The translations under genes were made by a program, and so were the position numbers. Positions 7,927 through 14,766 of a stretch of DNA of 17,415 nt are shown piece after piece. The notes under the pieces are model-generated. The model saw nothing but the letters and a program-made list of their open reading frames with translations, had not been told where the DNA came from and did no database searches. The stretch lies in assembly GCA_023145275.1 (NCBI GenBank), contig JAGLEB010000077.1, positions 1 through 17,415 of the forward strand, written 5' to 3'. Numbering within the stretch: the stretch's first letter is position 1; each line of letters starts with the position of its first letter. This DNA is from Flavobacteriales bacterium (GTDB lineage: Bacteria > Bacteroidota > Bacteroidia > Flavobacteriales > JADGDT01).

Positions 7927-8723
7927 TCTAAAAGTTTCTCAATAGTATTTATTTTTCTCTGTAAATCTCTCACAGTATATATTAAATGATCTTGTGAGTC
8001 GCTATCGTTAACAATATTATTACTAATATAGCTAACAAATTTCCACACCTCCTTAATATGTGAGATGTTTATATTGAGTGGTTCAAAAACTGGATTGTTA
8101 GAGCACAACTGCAAACTTTTTCTATCGTGATTAGTATTGAATACTTGTTTGAACTGTACACCATTTTCCTCGCTAATTACTATGTAGTATTCTCCATCGC
8201 TAAGGTTAGACCAATCGGTAATAAACTCTCCTACAACATATGATCCTTTACTTAAAGGAGGCATAGAATCGTCGATAATGGGGAACGCTCTGTACTTTTT
8301 GTTATCCGAAAGAAATGGAAGTTTCATCAGTGGTAAGTCCTTAATGAAATCAGGATCATTGAAATTTACTGGATATACCTCCATAGCTTGTATTGGTACT
8401 ATTTCAGCATTCGATTCTGTATTATCGCTCGAAGAAGTTACCAAAGTTCTCAGCTTATTACCTTGGATATCATAATTTCCACTGATTTCCATTTTAGATA
8501 AACTTTTTCCAGGGAGTTTACTCAAATCCTTCTTTAGAATAATATCTATAGAAATATTATAGAAATTAGAAAGGTTTTCAAGCACGATATATGGAGCTTG
8601 AGCAGTAGAGTTCTCATAACCACTTAACGACGATCTAGTAAGACCTAATTTCTCTGCTACAGCACCTTGAGATAAATGCTTTCTCTTTCTAAGTAATTTA
8701 ATATTTTTTGCAAAAAATGACAT
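7920..8723 (-). CDS. XRE-family HTH / S24 (LexA-CI-like) transcriptional regulator
   Basis: Residues 7-60 form an XRE helix-turn-helix (KNIKLLRKRKHLSQGAVAEK, then LTRSSLSGYENST as the recognition part). A linker follows, then an S24 peptidase-like domain from about 108 to 230. The catalytic dyad of the LexA/CI fold appears present: Ser153 in DDSMPPL and Lys192 in VQFKQV. In Bacteroidota members as I remember them, the cleavage segment reads like VPVKAQAGYLNGYGD; the ungapped match here is IVPIQAMEVYPVNFND, which puts Glu115-Val116 where Ala-Gly is expected. That suggests loss of classical RecA-stimulated self-cleavage. C-terminal residues 245-267 are likely a short coiled coil. It may repress itself: near-palindromic sequence GACATGTTC lies over the start. 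There is no phage gene nearby, so a chromosomal stress or housekeeping regulator is more likely than a prophage repressor. Confidence 0.88.
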   Translation of the reverse strand: MSFFAKNIKLLRKRKHLSQGAVAEKLGLTRSSLSGYENSTAQAPYIVLENLSNFYNISIDIILKKDLSKLPGKSLSKMEISGNYDIQGNKLRTLVTSSSDNTESNAEIVPIQAMEVYPVNFNDPDFIKDLPLMKLPFLSDNKKYRAFPIIDDSMPPLSKGSYVVGEFITDWSNLSDGEYYIVISEENGVQFKQVFNTNHDRKSLQLCSNNPVFEPLNINISHIKEVWKFVSYISNNIVNDSDSQDHLIYTVRDLQRKINTIEKLLDI

Positions 8724-8959
8724 GTTCTTGTTCTTATTAATAACTAAAGAAACTACAGTATTGAGTAATCTCTTAATGATAATAGTAAATTAGATGTTCT
8801 AAATAGTGACTATAAGAAGATATCAAACTCTTGGCTGAACACGATTTATTTATTATCTACTTCAACTTCGCTCAATACATTGCATTCGTCAATCTAGCCC
8901 ATAAGCCAGATTACTTATGAAAAAAAACATTCATAATTGAATATAAATCTATCGTCGAG

Positions 8960-8977
8960 TAGAGCTTAATAGCTCTA
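8960..8977. repeat. 7-bp inverted repeat with 4-nt loop
   Basis: TAGAGCT (8960-8966) and AGCTCTA (8971-8977) flank TAAT. It is the only GC-containing hairpin in this gap. It lacks a T tract on either strand, so it is more like an operator or RNA hairpin than a terminator. Confidence 0.45.
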
Positions 8978-9035
8978 ACACAGTAAAATTATAATAAATC
9001 TCAATAAGTAAATACAAGTATATTGCCTAAAGAAT

Positions 9036-9055
9036 ATATAATTATTTAATTATAT
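9036..9055. repeat. AT-only 20-bp palindrome
   Basis: ATATAATTA (9036-9044) and TAATTATAT (9047-9055) are perfect inverted copies around TT. It could bind a dimeric regulator, but AT-only palindromes are expected by chance at this base composition. Confidence 0.3.
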
Positions 9056-9195
9056 GAATCAATGTTGCATCTCTATATTTTAATTATATATGTTTAATAA
9101 CCACCATTAGAAGTTAAAGATAGTTAAATTATTGCCGATAAAAATGATAAAAATAAATTTTGTTTAAGATACTGTCAATCTATTACTTGTATGCC

Positions 9196-9666
9196 TTATT
9201 CTCCGTTGAATAGTATTTCATAATCATCACTAATTTTAGGACTAACAAGAACAAAATTATAGCTAAAACCAAGCATTTCACAGTCTCCGCAACCTTCGGG
9301 GGAAACAATATAATCTATTTTTTTTGAAGTAGAATCTGCTACTACGTTTCTATTGAAGTTAATAACACATCCTGTTGCTTCTCCATAATTACCTAAAAGT
9401 GTATATTTCTCGAAATCAATTTCTGGAAAATCACAATTTGAAGTGCCAACTTTTCCTTCTTCAATTTTCTGAGTGAGAGCATCGTACTCATCTATATCCT
9501 GTACAACAAAAGTCTTCTCATCTAAATTATAGCTGCAAGATCCAAAATAAACATCCGACGAGATTAAGCCTTCATCTTTATTCTTATTAGGGCAGTCATC
9601 TTCTTGACTTCTGCTACATGATGAGCTTATAAAGACTAGTAATGATAAGTAAATAAGTTTTTTCAT
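9196..9666 (-). CDS. Cys-rich putative lipoprotein (156 aa)
   Basis: I do not recognise the family. A short lipoprotein signal (MKKLIYLSLLVFISSSC) places the acylated Cys at 17. The mature part has six more Cys (25, 44, 78, 100, 126, 129), including the pair CGDC at 126-129, so several disulfides or a thiol motif are possible. No thioredoxin fold is evident around CGDC, and it lies near the C-terminus, unlike in thioredoxins. It is the last gene of the rlmD-DUF6452-DUF6048 run and starts 6 nt after the DUF6048 stop, so it is almost certainly co-transcribed with it. Expected location is the periplasmic side of a membrane or the cell surface. Confidence 0.82.
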   Translation of the reverse strand: MKKLIYLSLLVFISSSCSRSQEDDCPNKNKDEGLISSDVYFGSCSYNLDEKTFVVQDIDEYDALTQKIEEGKVGTSNCDFPEIDFEKYTLLGNYGEATGCVINFNRNVVADSTSKKIDYIVSPEGCGDCEMLGFSYNFVLVSPKISDDYEILFNGE

Positions 9667-9672
9667 AGTAGT

Positions 9673-10410
9673 TTAATTAAAAGGGATTAAATACATTACA
9701 GTGTAGTGAAATACCCAAGATACATTATTCCTGTTTTTCCCAAACCCTGGAATATATAAGTTGTCGAAGTTATCAAGACTTGTATCGTAGAAAAGGAAAT
9801 TAGCGCCTACAGAAGTACCCAAATAAAAATTAGTCAGTACTTCAACTTTTAAGCTTAATCTGAAATTAGCCCAATGTGCATATCCAATTTGAGTAGATAT
9901 ATTACTAATAAAGGCATCATCGTTCCAATATCCATTTTGAATTTTATATTCATCTACCGTTTGCTCAAACCTAGAAATGCCATATCTTATACCAAAGGCT
10001 AATACATCATTTCTTCCTAAAGTATAACCAAGGATATTGTAGTCGCCTCCGATAGTCACAAAGTAACCGGCTGTGCTATAGTTTAAATTTTCTGATTTGT
10101 AAACATTTTTTTCTCCACCAAATTCTCCTGCTAAAAAATAGTTTTTATAAATTCTAGCATCTACAGTAGCTTTCAATAGTAAATTATCTGAGCCAAAAGC
10201 AGCTTGAATAGGGCCGGATAAATCAAAACCTAGCCTTAAACCATACTTGTAATGTAAAGTATCTCTTTGTACTTCCCTACTTTGTTTTGCCTCATTATTA
10301 CTAATTTCTTCATTTTTTTCTTGAGCAAATGAAACTACTGATATAAGCAGTAGCACAGCCACAAGAAATCTTTTATTTAAGAATAATCTTGAGATGTCTT
10401 TCTGTATCAT
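9673..10410 (-). CDS. DUF6048 family outer-membrane-like protein (245 aa)
   Basis: Function unknown. It matches the wording I associate with DUF6048: YGLRLGFDLSGPIQ near the N-terminus, a strand-rich middle (AGEFGGEKNVY, FVTIGGDYNILGY, AFGIRYGISRFEQT) and the conserved end FDNLYIPGFGKNRN...YTVMYLIPFN. The signal peptide lies at about residues 12-29 (NKRFLVAVLLLISVVSFAQ), preceded by an unusually long n-region that results from its start within the upstream gene. The ATG at 10410 overlaps the 3' end of the DUF6452 gene by 38 nt, pointing to translational coupling. Alternating strands and many Tyr/Phe suggest a beta-barrel. DUF6048 and DUF6452 genes are habitually neighbours next to rlmD in Bacteroidota, so the two probably act together in the envelope. 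Confidence 0.85.
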   Translation of the reverse strand: MIQKDISRLFLNKRFLVAVLLLISVVSFAQEKNEEISNNEAKQSREVQRDTLHYKYGLRLGFDLSGPIQAAFGSDNLLLKATVDARIYKNYFLAGEFGGEKNVYKSENLNYSTAGYFVTIGGDYNILGYTLGRNDVLAFGIRYGISRFEQTVDEYKIQNGYWNDDAFISNISTQIGYAHWANFRLSLKVEVLTNFYLGTSVGANFLFYDTSLDNFDNLYIPGFGKNRNNVSWVFHYTVMYLIPFN

Positions 10411-10894
10411 ATTCGATAGTTTGTTCTATACTAGCCTTAAGAATTAAATTTGTTGTAAAATTCTTTATTTCAACGTCGTAAAAGGTAGATTTGTAACCAC
10501 AATTTTGACTTATAAAGGATTGTTTTCTATGGTATTTTATATTGATTGTATCTATAACTCCTTCTATTTTGAATAAGTAAGTTAGCGAGTCTCGGTTTAC
10601 ATCAAAAATAAGAGCGATTAAATTAGTCTTTTGATCTTCTTGAGATTGGTTAGGGAATAAGTAAATAGGTTTACCGTTTTCTTCGCCAATGATATCCTTT
10701 CCATCTCTATTACCATATATAAGCAAGCTATCAGGAGGAGAGATATCTTCTTCATTACCTAGTCCGTCAAGATCAACAAATCCAAGCATCAATTTGGGTG
10801 TAACAGGATCCAAACAAATACCAGTAGACTCGCATGAGCTAGAGCCTACTATTGTTATGAAAGCAATTACTACTACTGTTAATTTTTTAATCAT
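10373..10894 (-). CDS. DUF6452 family lipoprotein (173 aa)
   Basis: Function unknown. A lipoprotein signal MIKKLTVVVIAFITIVGSSSC gives an acylated Cys21. The body resembles DUF6452: CLDPVTPKLMLGFVD shortly after the lipobox, a central strand-rich part (NLIALIFDVNRDSLTYLFKI) and the conserved SQNCGYKSTFYDVEI. The open frame extends two codons further to a TTG at 10900, but the ATG at 10894 sits directly before the KK n-region and is the natural start. It begins 33 nt after rlmD and overlaps the DUF6048 gene by 38 nt. Two Cys (27 and one in QNCGYK) could form a disulfide in the periplasm. Confidence 0.85.
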   Translation of the reverse strand: MIKKLTVVVIAFITIVGSSSCESTGICLDPVTPKLMLGFVDLDGLGNEEDISPPDSLLIYGNRDGKDIIGEENGKPIYLFPNQSQEDQKTNLIALIFDVNRDSLTYLFKIEGVIDTINIKYHRKQSFISQNCGYKSTFYDVEIKNFTTNLILKASIEQTIEYDTERHLKIILK

Positions 10895-10927
10895 GCTCAA
10901 ATGTAAATAAAATGACTTAGATTATAC

Positions 10928-12340
10928 TTATCTCTTCTCTAATAAAACTACATTCTCAACATGGTGAGTCTGAGGGAACATGTCAACAGATTGAATTCTT
11001 GTAACTCTGTACATATCATCCATTAAGGACAAGTCTCTAGCTTGTGTAGCAGAATTACAGCTGACATAAACTACTTTTGCTGCCTCGATTTCAAGAATTT
11101 TCTCAACAACTTTTTTATGCATCCCATCTCTCGGAGGATCAGTTATTATAACATCAGGAGTACCATTTTTAGCAATAAAATCGTTGTTGAAAACATCTTT
11201 CATATCTCCAGCGTAAAAAACAGTATTATCTATCCCGTTTACTTTAGCATTTAGTTTAGCATCGGCAATTGCATCTGGAACAGCTTCAACACCAATTACT
11301 TTTTTAGCCATTTTTGCAACAAATTGTGCAATTGTACCCGTGCCTGTATATAAATCGTAAACAAGTTCATCTCCTTTTAAATCTGCAAAATCTCTTGCTA
11401 TTTTATACAGTTCGTAGGCTTGTTTAGAATTTGTTTGATAGAATGATTTTGGACCAATTTTAAATTTCAAACCTTCCATTTCTTCGAAGATATGATCTAG
11501 TCCTTTATAAGCAATTATATCAAGATCGTACATTGAGTCATTACCCTTCGAGTTTATAGTATACATCAACGATGTTATGCTTGGGAATTTTTCAGCAAGG
11601 TGATTCAATATTGCCTCTCTTTTTTCAATATCTTCTCTAGCAAACTGAATTACAACCATAATATCACCAGTAGAGGAAGTACGAACCATCATTGTTCTTA
11701 AAAAACCAGTCTGTTGATAAGGATTGAAAAAATCGTAATTATTCTCTTCAGCAAATTTCTTTGCTTCAAGTCTTATATCATTTGAAGGTTCTTCTTGAAG
11801 ATAGCAATTTTTTACATCTAGAATTTTATCCCAACGCCCAGGAATATGAAAACCACATGCATTTCTATCTTGAATATCCTCTCCTCCTTGAATCTCATCG
11901 ATAGTCATCCATCGAGTATCAGAAAAAGAAAATTCCATTTTATTTCTGTAAAAATACTGTTCCGAAGATCCAGAAATAGGAGTGATTTCAGGTAACTCAA
12001 TATGACCAATTCGCGTTAGATTATTTACAACTTCGTTCTGTTTAAACTCTAGCTGATATTTGTAATCCATGTTTTGCCATTTACACCCTCCACAAGTTCC
12101 GAAATGCTCACACTTTGGCTCTGTTCTTTTTTCGGAGTATGTATGAATAGCTGAAGGAGTTGCTTCGTAATAAGCTTTGCGTTTTTTTGTAACTCTAGCA
12201 TCTATTACATCGCCAGGTATTGCACCTGTAACAAAAATTACTCGTCCATCTTCGGCGTGGCCTATTGCTTTACCCTTTGCACCAGCATCAGTAAGTGTAA
12301 TATTCTCTAATATCAGGTTTTTATCTCTTCTTCTTGCCAT
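10928..12340 (-). CDS. rlmD: 23S rRNA (uracil-C5)-methyltransferase, RlmD/RumA type
   Basis: SAM-dependent methyltransferase that makes 5-methyluridine in 23S rRNA (U1939 in E. coli) and carries a [4Fe-4S] cluster. From the ATG at 12340 it has 470 residues. An N-terminal TRAM domain spans about 7-66. Cluster Cys are 77, 83 and 86 (CEHFGTCGGC), with Cys179 the likely fourth ligand. The SAM-binding fold shows VYDLYTGTGTIAQF; the catalytic part has DPPRDG at 401-406 and the nucleophile Cys428 in YVSCNSAT, followed by FPQTHHVENV near the end. The frame can be extended to TTG/ATG codons at 12391/12388, but MARRRDKN at 12340 is where relatives begin. It lies in a minus-strand run after the TPR-like gene. 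Bacteroidota often have two such paralogues, so the exact target base (U747 or U1939) is not certain. Confidence 0.93.
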   Translation of the reverse strand: MARRRDKNLILENITLTDAGAKGKAIGHAEDGRVIFVTGAIPGDVIDARVTKKRKAYYEATPSAIHTYSEKRTEPKCEHFGTCGGCKWQNMDYKYQLEFKQNEVVNNLTRIGHIELPEITPISGSSEQYFYRNKMEFSFSDTRWMTIDEIQGGEDIQDRNACGFHIPGRWDKILDVKNCYLQEEPSNDIRLEAKKFAEENNYDFFNPYQQTGFLRTMMVRTSSTGDIMVVIQFAREDIEKREAILNHLAEKFPSITSLMYTINSKGNDSMYDLDIIAYKGLDHIFEEMEGLKFKIGPKSFYQTNSKQAYELYKIARDFADLKGDELVYDLYTGTGTIAQFVAKMAKKVIGVEAVPDAIADAKLNAKVNGIDNTVFYAGDMKDVFNNDFIAKNGTPDVIITDPPRDGMHKKVVEKILEIEAAKVVYVSCNSATQARDLSLMDDMYRVTRIQSVDMFPQTHHVENVVLLEKR

Positions 12341-12397
12341 TATATTATTCGTTTTAGGATGATGATTTTGTTTGATATATTCTAGCATCAAACAATA

Positions 12398-13795
12398 TTA
12401 TCCTTGTTTTAAAATTCTAGCTTTTTCAACCATAAGTTCATTTTCAGCTAGCAGTACTAATTCTTCTTCGCGTTCGTCTAATTCCTTTAGTAGTCTCCAA
12501 TAAACATTTGCAGATGCAACATCTCCAAGAGTAGTAAAGTATAATGTCATAATTGCGTAGAAATTTACAACTTCTAAGATGTGAAATTCTTTTCTTTCAG
12601 GTAATAAATTTTCTAAATCAAATATGTTATTGAATAAAAGTGGAACTTCTTCCGATTTACCTTTTTGAAGTAGAGTTTGTGCATATGATATTTTTCCAAA
12701 TAAATAATTTGGAAAGTTCTTATATGCGAGTTCCGACCATTCTTCGGCCTTGTTAATATTACCTAATTTAATGTTGGCATTTGCAATATAACTGTATAGG
12801 TGCGGGTTGTTAGGTGTTCTATTAAGCTCTTCTTCTAAAAGTTTAAGATGAGATGCTTCAGGTTTTTCCAAAAGTTCTAAAAAGATCATTCTAATTCTCT
12901 TTTCGTCTTCTTCAGTTGCGAAAAAATTATTCTCAGAAATAGGATTTTTTGATATGTTTAAATTATTAAGTCCTAAATTTTCAAGCTTTATTAAATCATT
13001 TATTTCATCATTAGAGAAATGAGAATCGTACATGAAATCAATTATCTGAAGAGTTGTTTTTGCAGAAACTTCAAGTTCTCCATTTTCGAATGCTTCCCAA
13101 TCAGATTCTGTCCAATTATCAATATTTTCCTTGTCTAAAACATTCATTGGATCAATAAAGTCAGGTAAATCGAAGCTTTTTTCATCGTGGTGGTGATGTT
13201 CTTCTTCAGTATGACTGTGACTGTGATCATCACTCTCTAAATCTTCAATATTTATGACTTTAAAGTTTTCAGATCCAATATCTCTCTTAAGTTGTTTAAT
13301 CAATTCTGCCTTGTTATCAAGTGCAGAAATAATTACAAGAGGTTTTTCATTCTCACCAAAACTAATTTCTATATTTTCTTTTAAAACAAAATCTTTAGGC
13401 TCTAGAATAAATTTTGTCAGGGCAAAATCTTTATGAGCTTTCATTTTGAACTGTAATGAAAAATCTTCGGCTCCATAAATAATACTATGGACTAAATCGT
13501 AAGAACAAGTTTTTAAGTTCTGTTCTTTGATGTAGTAATTTATCACACCCTCATATTTTGATCCTTCTAAATTGAATTCAAAAAACGTATTTATTATGCC
13601 TTGAGCAAGTAGGTCGACTTGGTAAATTGCATGAGTAACATTGGAGTTTTTGTGCTGCCTTGAAACGATTATGGTAACATATCCTGAGCTCTTCCAATTA
13701 TCACTAATATAGCACGATTTTAACTCTAAATCTCGAGCTTTTGTTCTAATATATTTCTCGGGACTTAGTGCTCCCTTGTTAACGTTTTTCTTCAT
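12398..13795 (-). CDS. TPR-like conserved protein with a His-rich linker (465 aa)
   Basis: No enzyme family recognised; no signal peptide, so probably cytoplasmic. Residues 12-135 form a conserved-looking domain (YIRTKARDLEL, YVTIIVSRQHKNSNVTHAIY, VDLLAQGIINTFFEFN, VHSIIYGAEDF, KAHKDFALTKFILE) that I associate with Bacteroidota proteins of unknown function. Residues 188-205 are an acidic, His-rich linker (DDHSHSHTEEEHHHHDE; seven His), a possible Zn or Ni site. From about 300 to 450 helical repeats follow, including a TPR-like pair (NPHLYSYIANANIKLGNINK, AEEWSELAYKNFPNYLFGKI). It is the first gene of the minus-strand run leading into rlmD (57 nt downstream) and has a promoter-like box at 13832-13839. 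A scaffold or metal-responsive role is only a guess. Confidence 0.8.
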   Translation of the reverse strand: MKKNVNKGALSPEKYIRTKARDLELKSCYISDNWKSSGYVTIIVSRQHKNSNVTHAIYQVDLLAQGIINTFFEFNLEGSKYEGVINYYIKEQNLKTCSYDLVHSIIYGAEDFSLQFKMKAHKDFALTKFILEPKDFVLKENIEISFGENEKPLVIISALDNKAELIKQLKRDIGSENFKVINIEDLESDDHSHSHTEEEHHHHDEKSFDLPDFIDPMNVLDKENIDNWTESDWEAFENGELEVSAKTTLQIIDFMYDSHFSNDEINDLIKLENLGLNNLNISKNPISENNFFATEEDEKRIRMIFLELLEKPEASHLKLLEEELNRTPNNPHLYSYIANANIKLGNINKAEEWSELAYKNFPNYLFGKISYAQTLLQKGKSEEVPLLFNNIFDLENLLPERKEFHILEVVNFYAIMTLYFTTLGDVASANVYWRLLKELDEREEELVLLAENELMVEKARILKQG

Positions 13796-13831
13796 TTTTC
13801 TAGTCTAACTGTTTACTCACAGAATCAAGGG

Positions 13832-13839
13832 CGAAATTA
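13832..13839 (-). promoter_or_regulatory. Candidate -7 box for the TPR-like/rlmD unit
   Basis: On the minus strand TAATTTCG followed by CC (one mismatch to TAnnTTTG) lies 36 nt before the ATG at 13795. Its position and context resemble the pyrG and mutase boxes. No -33 TTG is evident. Confidence 0.45.
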
Positions 13840-13890
13840 CAAAAAAAAATAGTTTATTGCGTCGTGGTGTTATAACTGATTTTGGAACAT

Positions 13891-13919
13891 AAAAAAACCC
13901 ACCACAAAAATGTGATGGG
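13891..13919 (-). terminator. Intrinsic terminator after the ferredoxin gene
   Basis: Reading the minus strand, CCCATCAC (13919-13912) pairs with GTGGTGGG (13905-13898), eight pairs with one G-U, followed by seven T. It separates the ferredoxin transcript from the TPR-like/rlmD unit. Confidence 0.85.
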
Positions 13920-13944
13920 CTCTTTATTTCTTTTACGGAAATGA

Positions 13945-14292
13945 TTATCCGTGTAAGATCTCTTTTTTCTTTAGCAATGTAGCCTCATCTTCGTCAAGGT
14001 CTTCAATTACGTGAATAGAATCTGTTGGACATACGTCAACACAAGCTGGTTCATCATTGAAACCTTTACACTCAGTACATTTGTCAGCAACGATAAAAGT
14101 AAACTCGTCAGATAAAGTTTCGTTCATCTCGTCAGCATCAACAGTTTTACCATCTACCAAAGTAACTTCACCACTAAGGCTAGTTCCATCAGCATAAGAC
14201 CACTCTTCGTCTGGAGAGTATATTGCAGTGTTAGGACATTCCGAAACACATGCATCACATGCTATACAATCTTCGTTAATAAATAGAGCCAT
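13945..14292 (-). CDS. 2[4Fe-4S] ferredoxin
   Basis: Small electron carrier for low-potential cytoplasmic redox enzymes. Two cluster motifs are complete: Cys9, 12, 15 and 19 (CIACDACVSECP) and Cys72, 75, 84 and 88 (CTECKGFNDEPACVDVCP, that is C-x2-C-x8-C-x3-C). The x8 spacing in the second motif is the Allochromatium-type arrangement. Between the motifs is an acidic insert of about 45 residues, longer than in clostridial ferredoxins, and there is an acidic/Lys C-terminal tail; total 115 aa. The protein is strongly acidic overall, as expected. It is a single-gene unit with its own terminator; no partner oxidoreductase lies in the window. A TAnnTTTG-like sequence ends only 4 nt before the ATG and is probably fortuitous. 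Confidence 0.95.
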   Translation of the reverse strand: MALFINEDCIACDACVSECPNTAIYSPDEEWSYADGTSLSGEVTLVDGKTVDADEMNETLSDEFTFIVADKCTECKGFNDEPACVDVCPTDSIHVIEDLDEDEATLLKKKEILHG

Positions 14293-14441
14293 AACTCAAA
14301 AGTAATTAAATTGTTATTATTATAATCTATATTTCAAGATTGCTAAATTATTTACAATTTTTAATACTCGAGGATAATTTGGTGATTAATATTGTAATTT
14401 TTATTGAATCTTAATAAAACTAAGTGAGAATCTGTAATTAT

Positions 14442-14458
14442 TTAACTTTTGAAGTTAA
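14442..14458. repeat. 17-bp palindrome (operator-like)
   Basis: TTAACTT (14442-14448) and AAGTTAA (14452-14458) surround TTG. It lies 150 nt upstream of the ferredoxin start. It could be a dimeric regulator site; chance is not excluded. Confidence 0.35.
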
Positions 14459-14554
14459 TTAAAGTATTACATTAAAAAAATAACAATAAATTATGAGAGT
14501 ATATATAAGTATTTTCACTACTTTGTAATCTTATAGCCAATGAATATAGGACTA

Positions 14555-14716
14555 ATACCATTTGTATTTCCAAATGACATAAAATAAATTTAAAATATTT
14601 TTTCTTTATAAGAATATAAAATTCTTTGCATAGCCATAGTTACAGAAATAATTTTAGATGAATTAGAAAGGGAAAAGATGAAAATTTTATACGTCATTTT
14701 GGTATGTAAATGGTAT
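14555..14716. mobile_element. MITE-like element with imperfect 24-bp terminal inverted repeats
   Basis: The left arm (14555-14578, beginning ATACCATTT and ending AAATGAC) and the reverse complement of the right arm (14693-14716) agree at 19 of 24 positions, including nine straight at the outer ends and seven at the inner ends. The interior is about 114 nt, AT-rich, has no open frame, and its two halves are loosely complementary, so the whole could fold as a long hairpin. Size and structure fit a non-autonomous miniature element. I see no clear target-site duplication, so an old insertion or a regulatory hairpin are alternatives. Confidence 0.45.
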
Positions 14717-14766
14717 AACCATCATTCGTACTTAAATTCGGTTGATATAAGATTTAAATACCTTAA

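Larger units (their letters stand above)
8724..9195. other. Gene-free region between the S24 regulator and the rlmD operon end
   Basis: No credible coding frame or RNA gene is seen in these 472 nt. It lies upstream of the regulator and downstream of the last gene of the rlmD unit, so it should hold the regulator's promoter and a terminator, but I cannot place either firmly. It contains the palindrome TTATTAATAA at 8734-8743, two longer inverted repeats listed separately, and a segment at 8859-8878 resembling a dispersed flavobacterial intergenic repeat. Confidence 0.6.
14293..14766. other. Divergent gene-free region between ferredoxin and GIN lipoprotein
   Basis: No coding frame or RNA gene is apparent in 474 very AT-rich nt. 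It should hold promoters for both flanking genes, though none matches the consensus well at a usual distance. It contains a 7-bp-arm palindrome (14442-14458) and a 162-bp MITE-like inverted-repeat element (14555-14716). Confidence 0.6.

Noticed and set aside
7920..8723. Regulator as the repressor of an integrated phage or conjugative element.
   Set aside because: No integrase, cro-like gene, structural gene, attachment repeat or tRNA is nearby; all neighbours are chromosomal genes.
8914..8940. Very short frame after ATGAAAAAAAAC in the gap, as a leader peptide.
   Set aside because: Only seven codons, no regulatory hairpin pair following it, and no downstream gene on that strand.
9118..9195. 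Terminator for the end of the rlmD unit.
   Set aside because: T-rich stretches are present on the minus strand but no GC-containing stem could be found; the operon end remains unassigned.
14297..14304. Exact TAnnTTTG match (TACTTTTG on the minus strand) just before the ferredoxin ATG, suggesting a leaderless mRNA.
   Set aside because: It ends 4 nt before the start codon and no -33 TTG lies at a usual distance; in AT-rich DNA such a match is easily accidental. Mapping of the transcript start would settle it.
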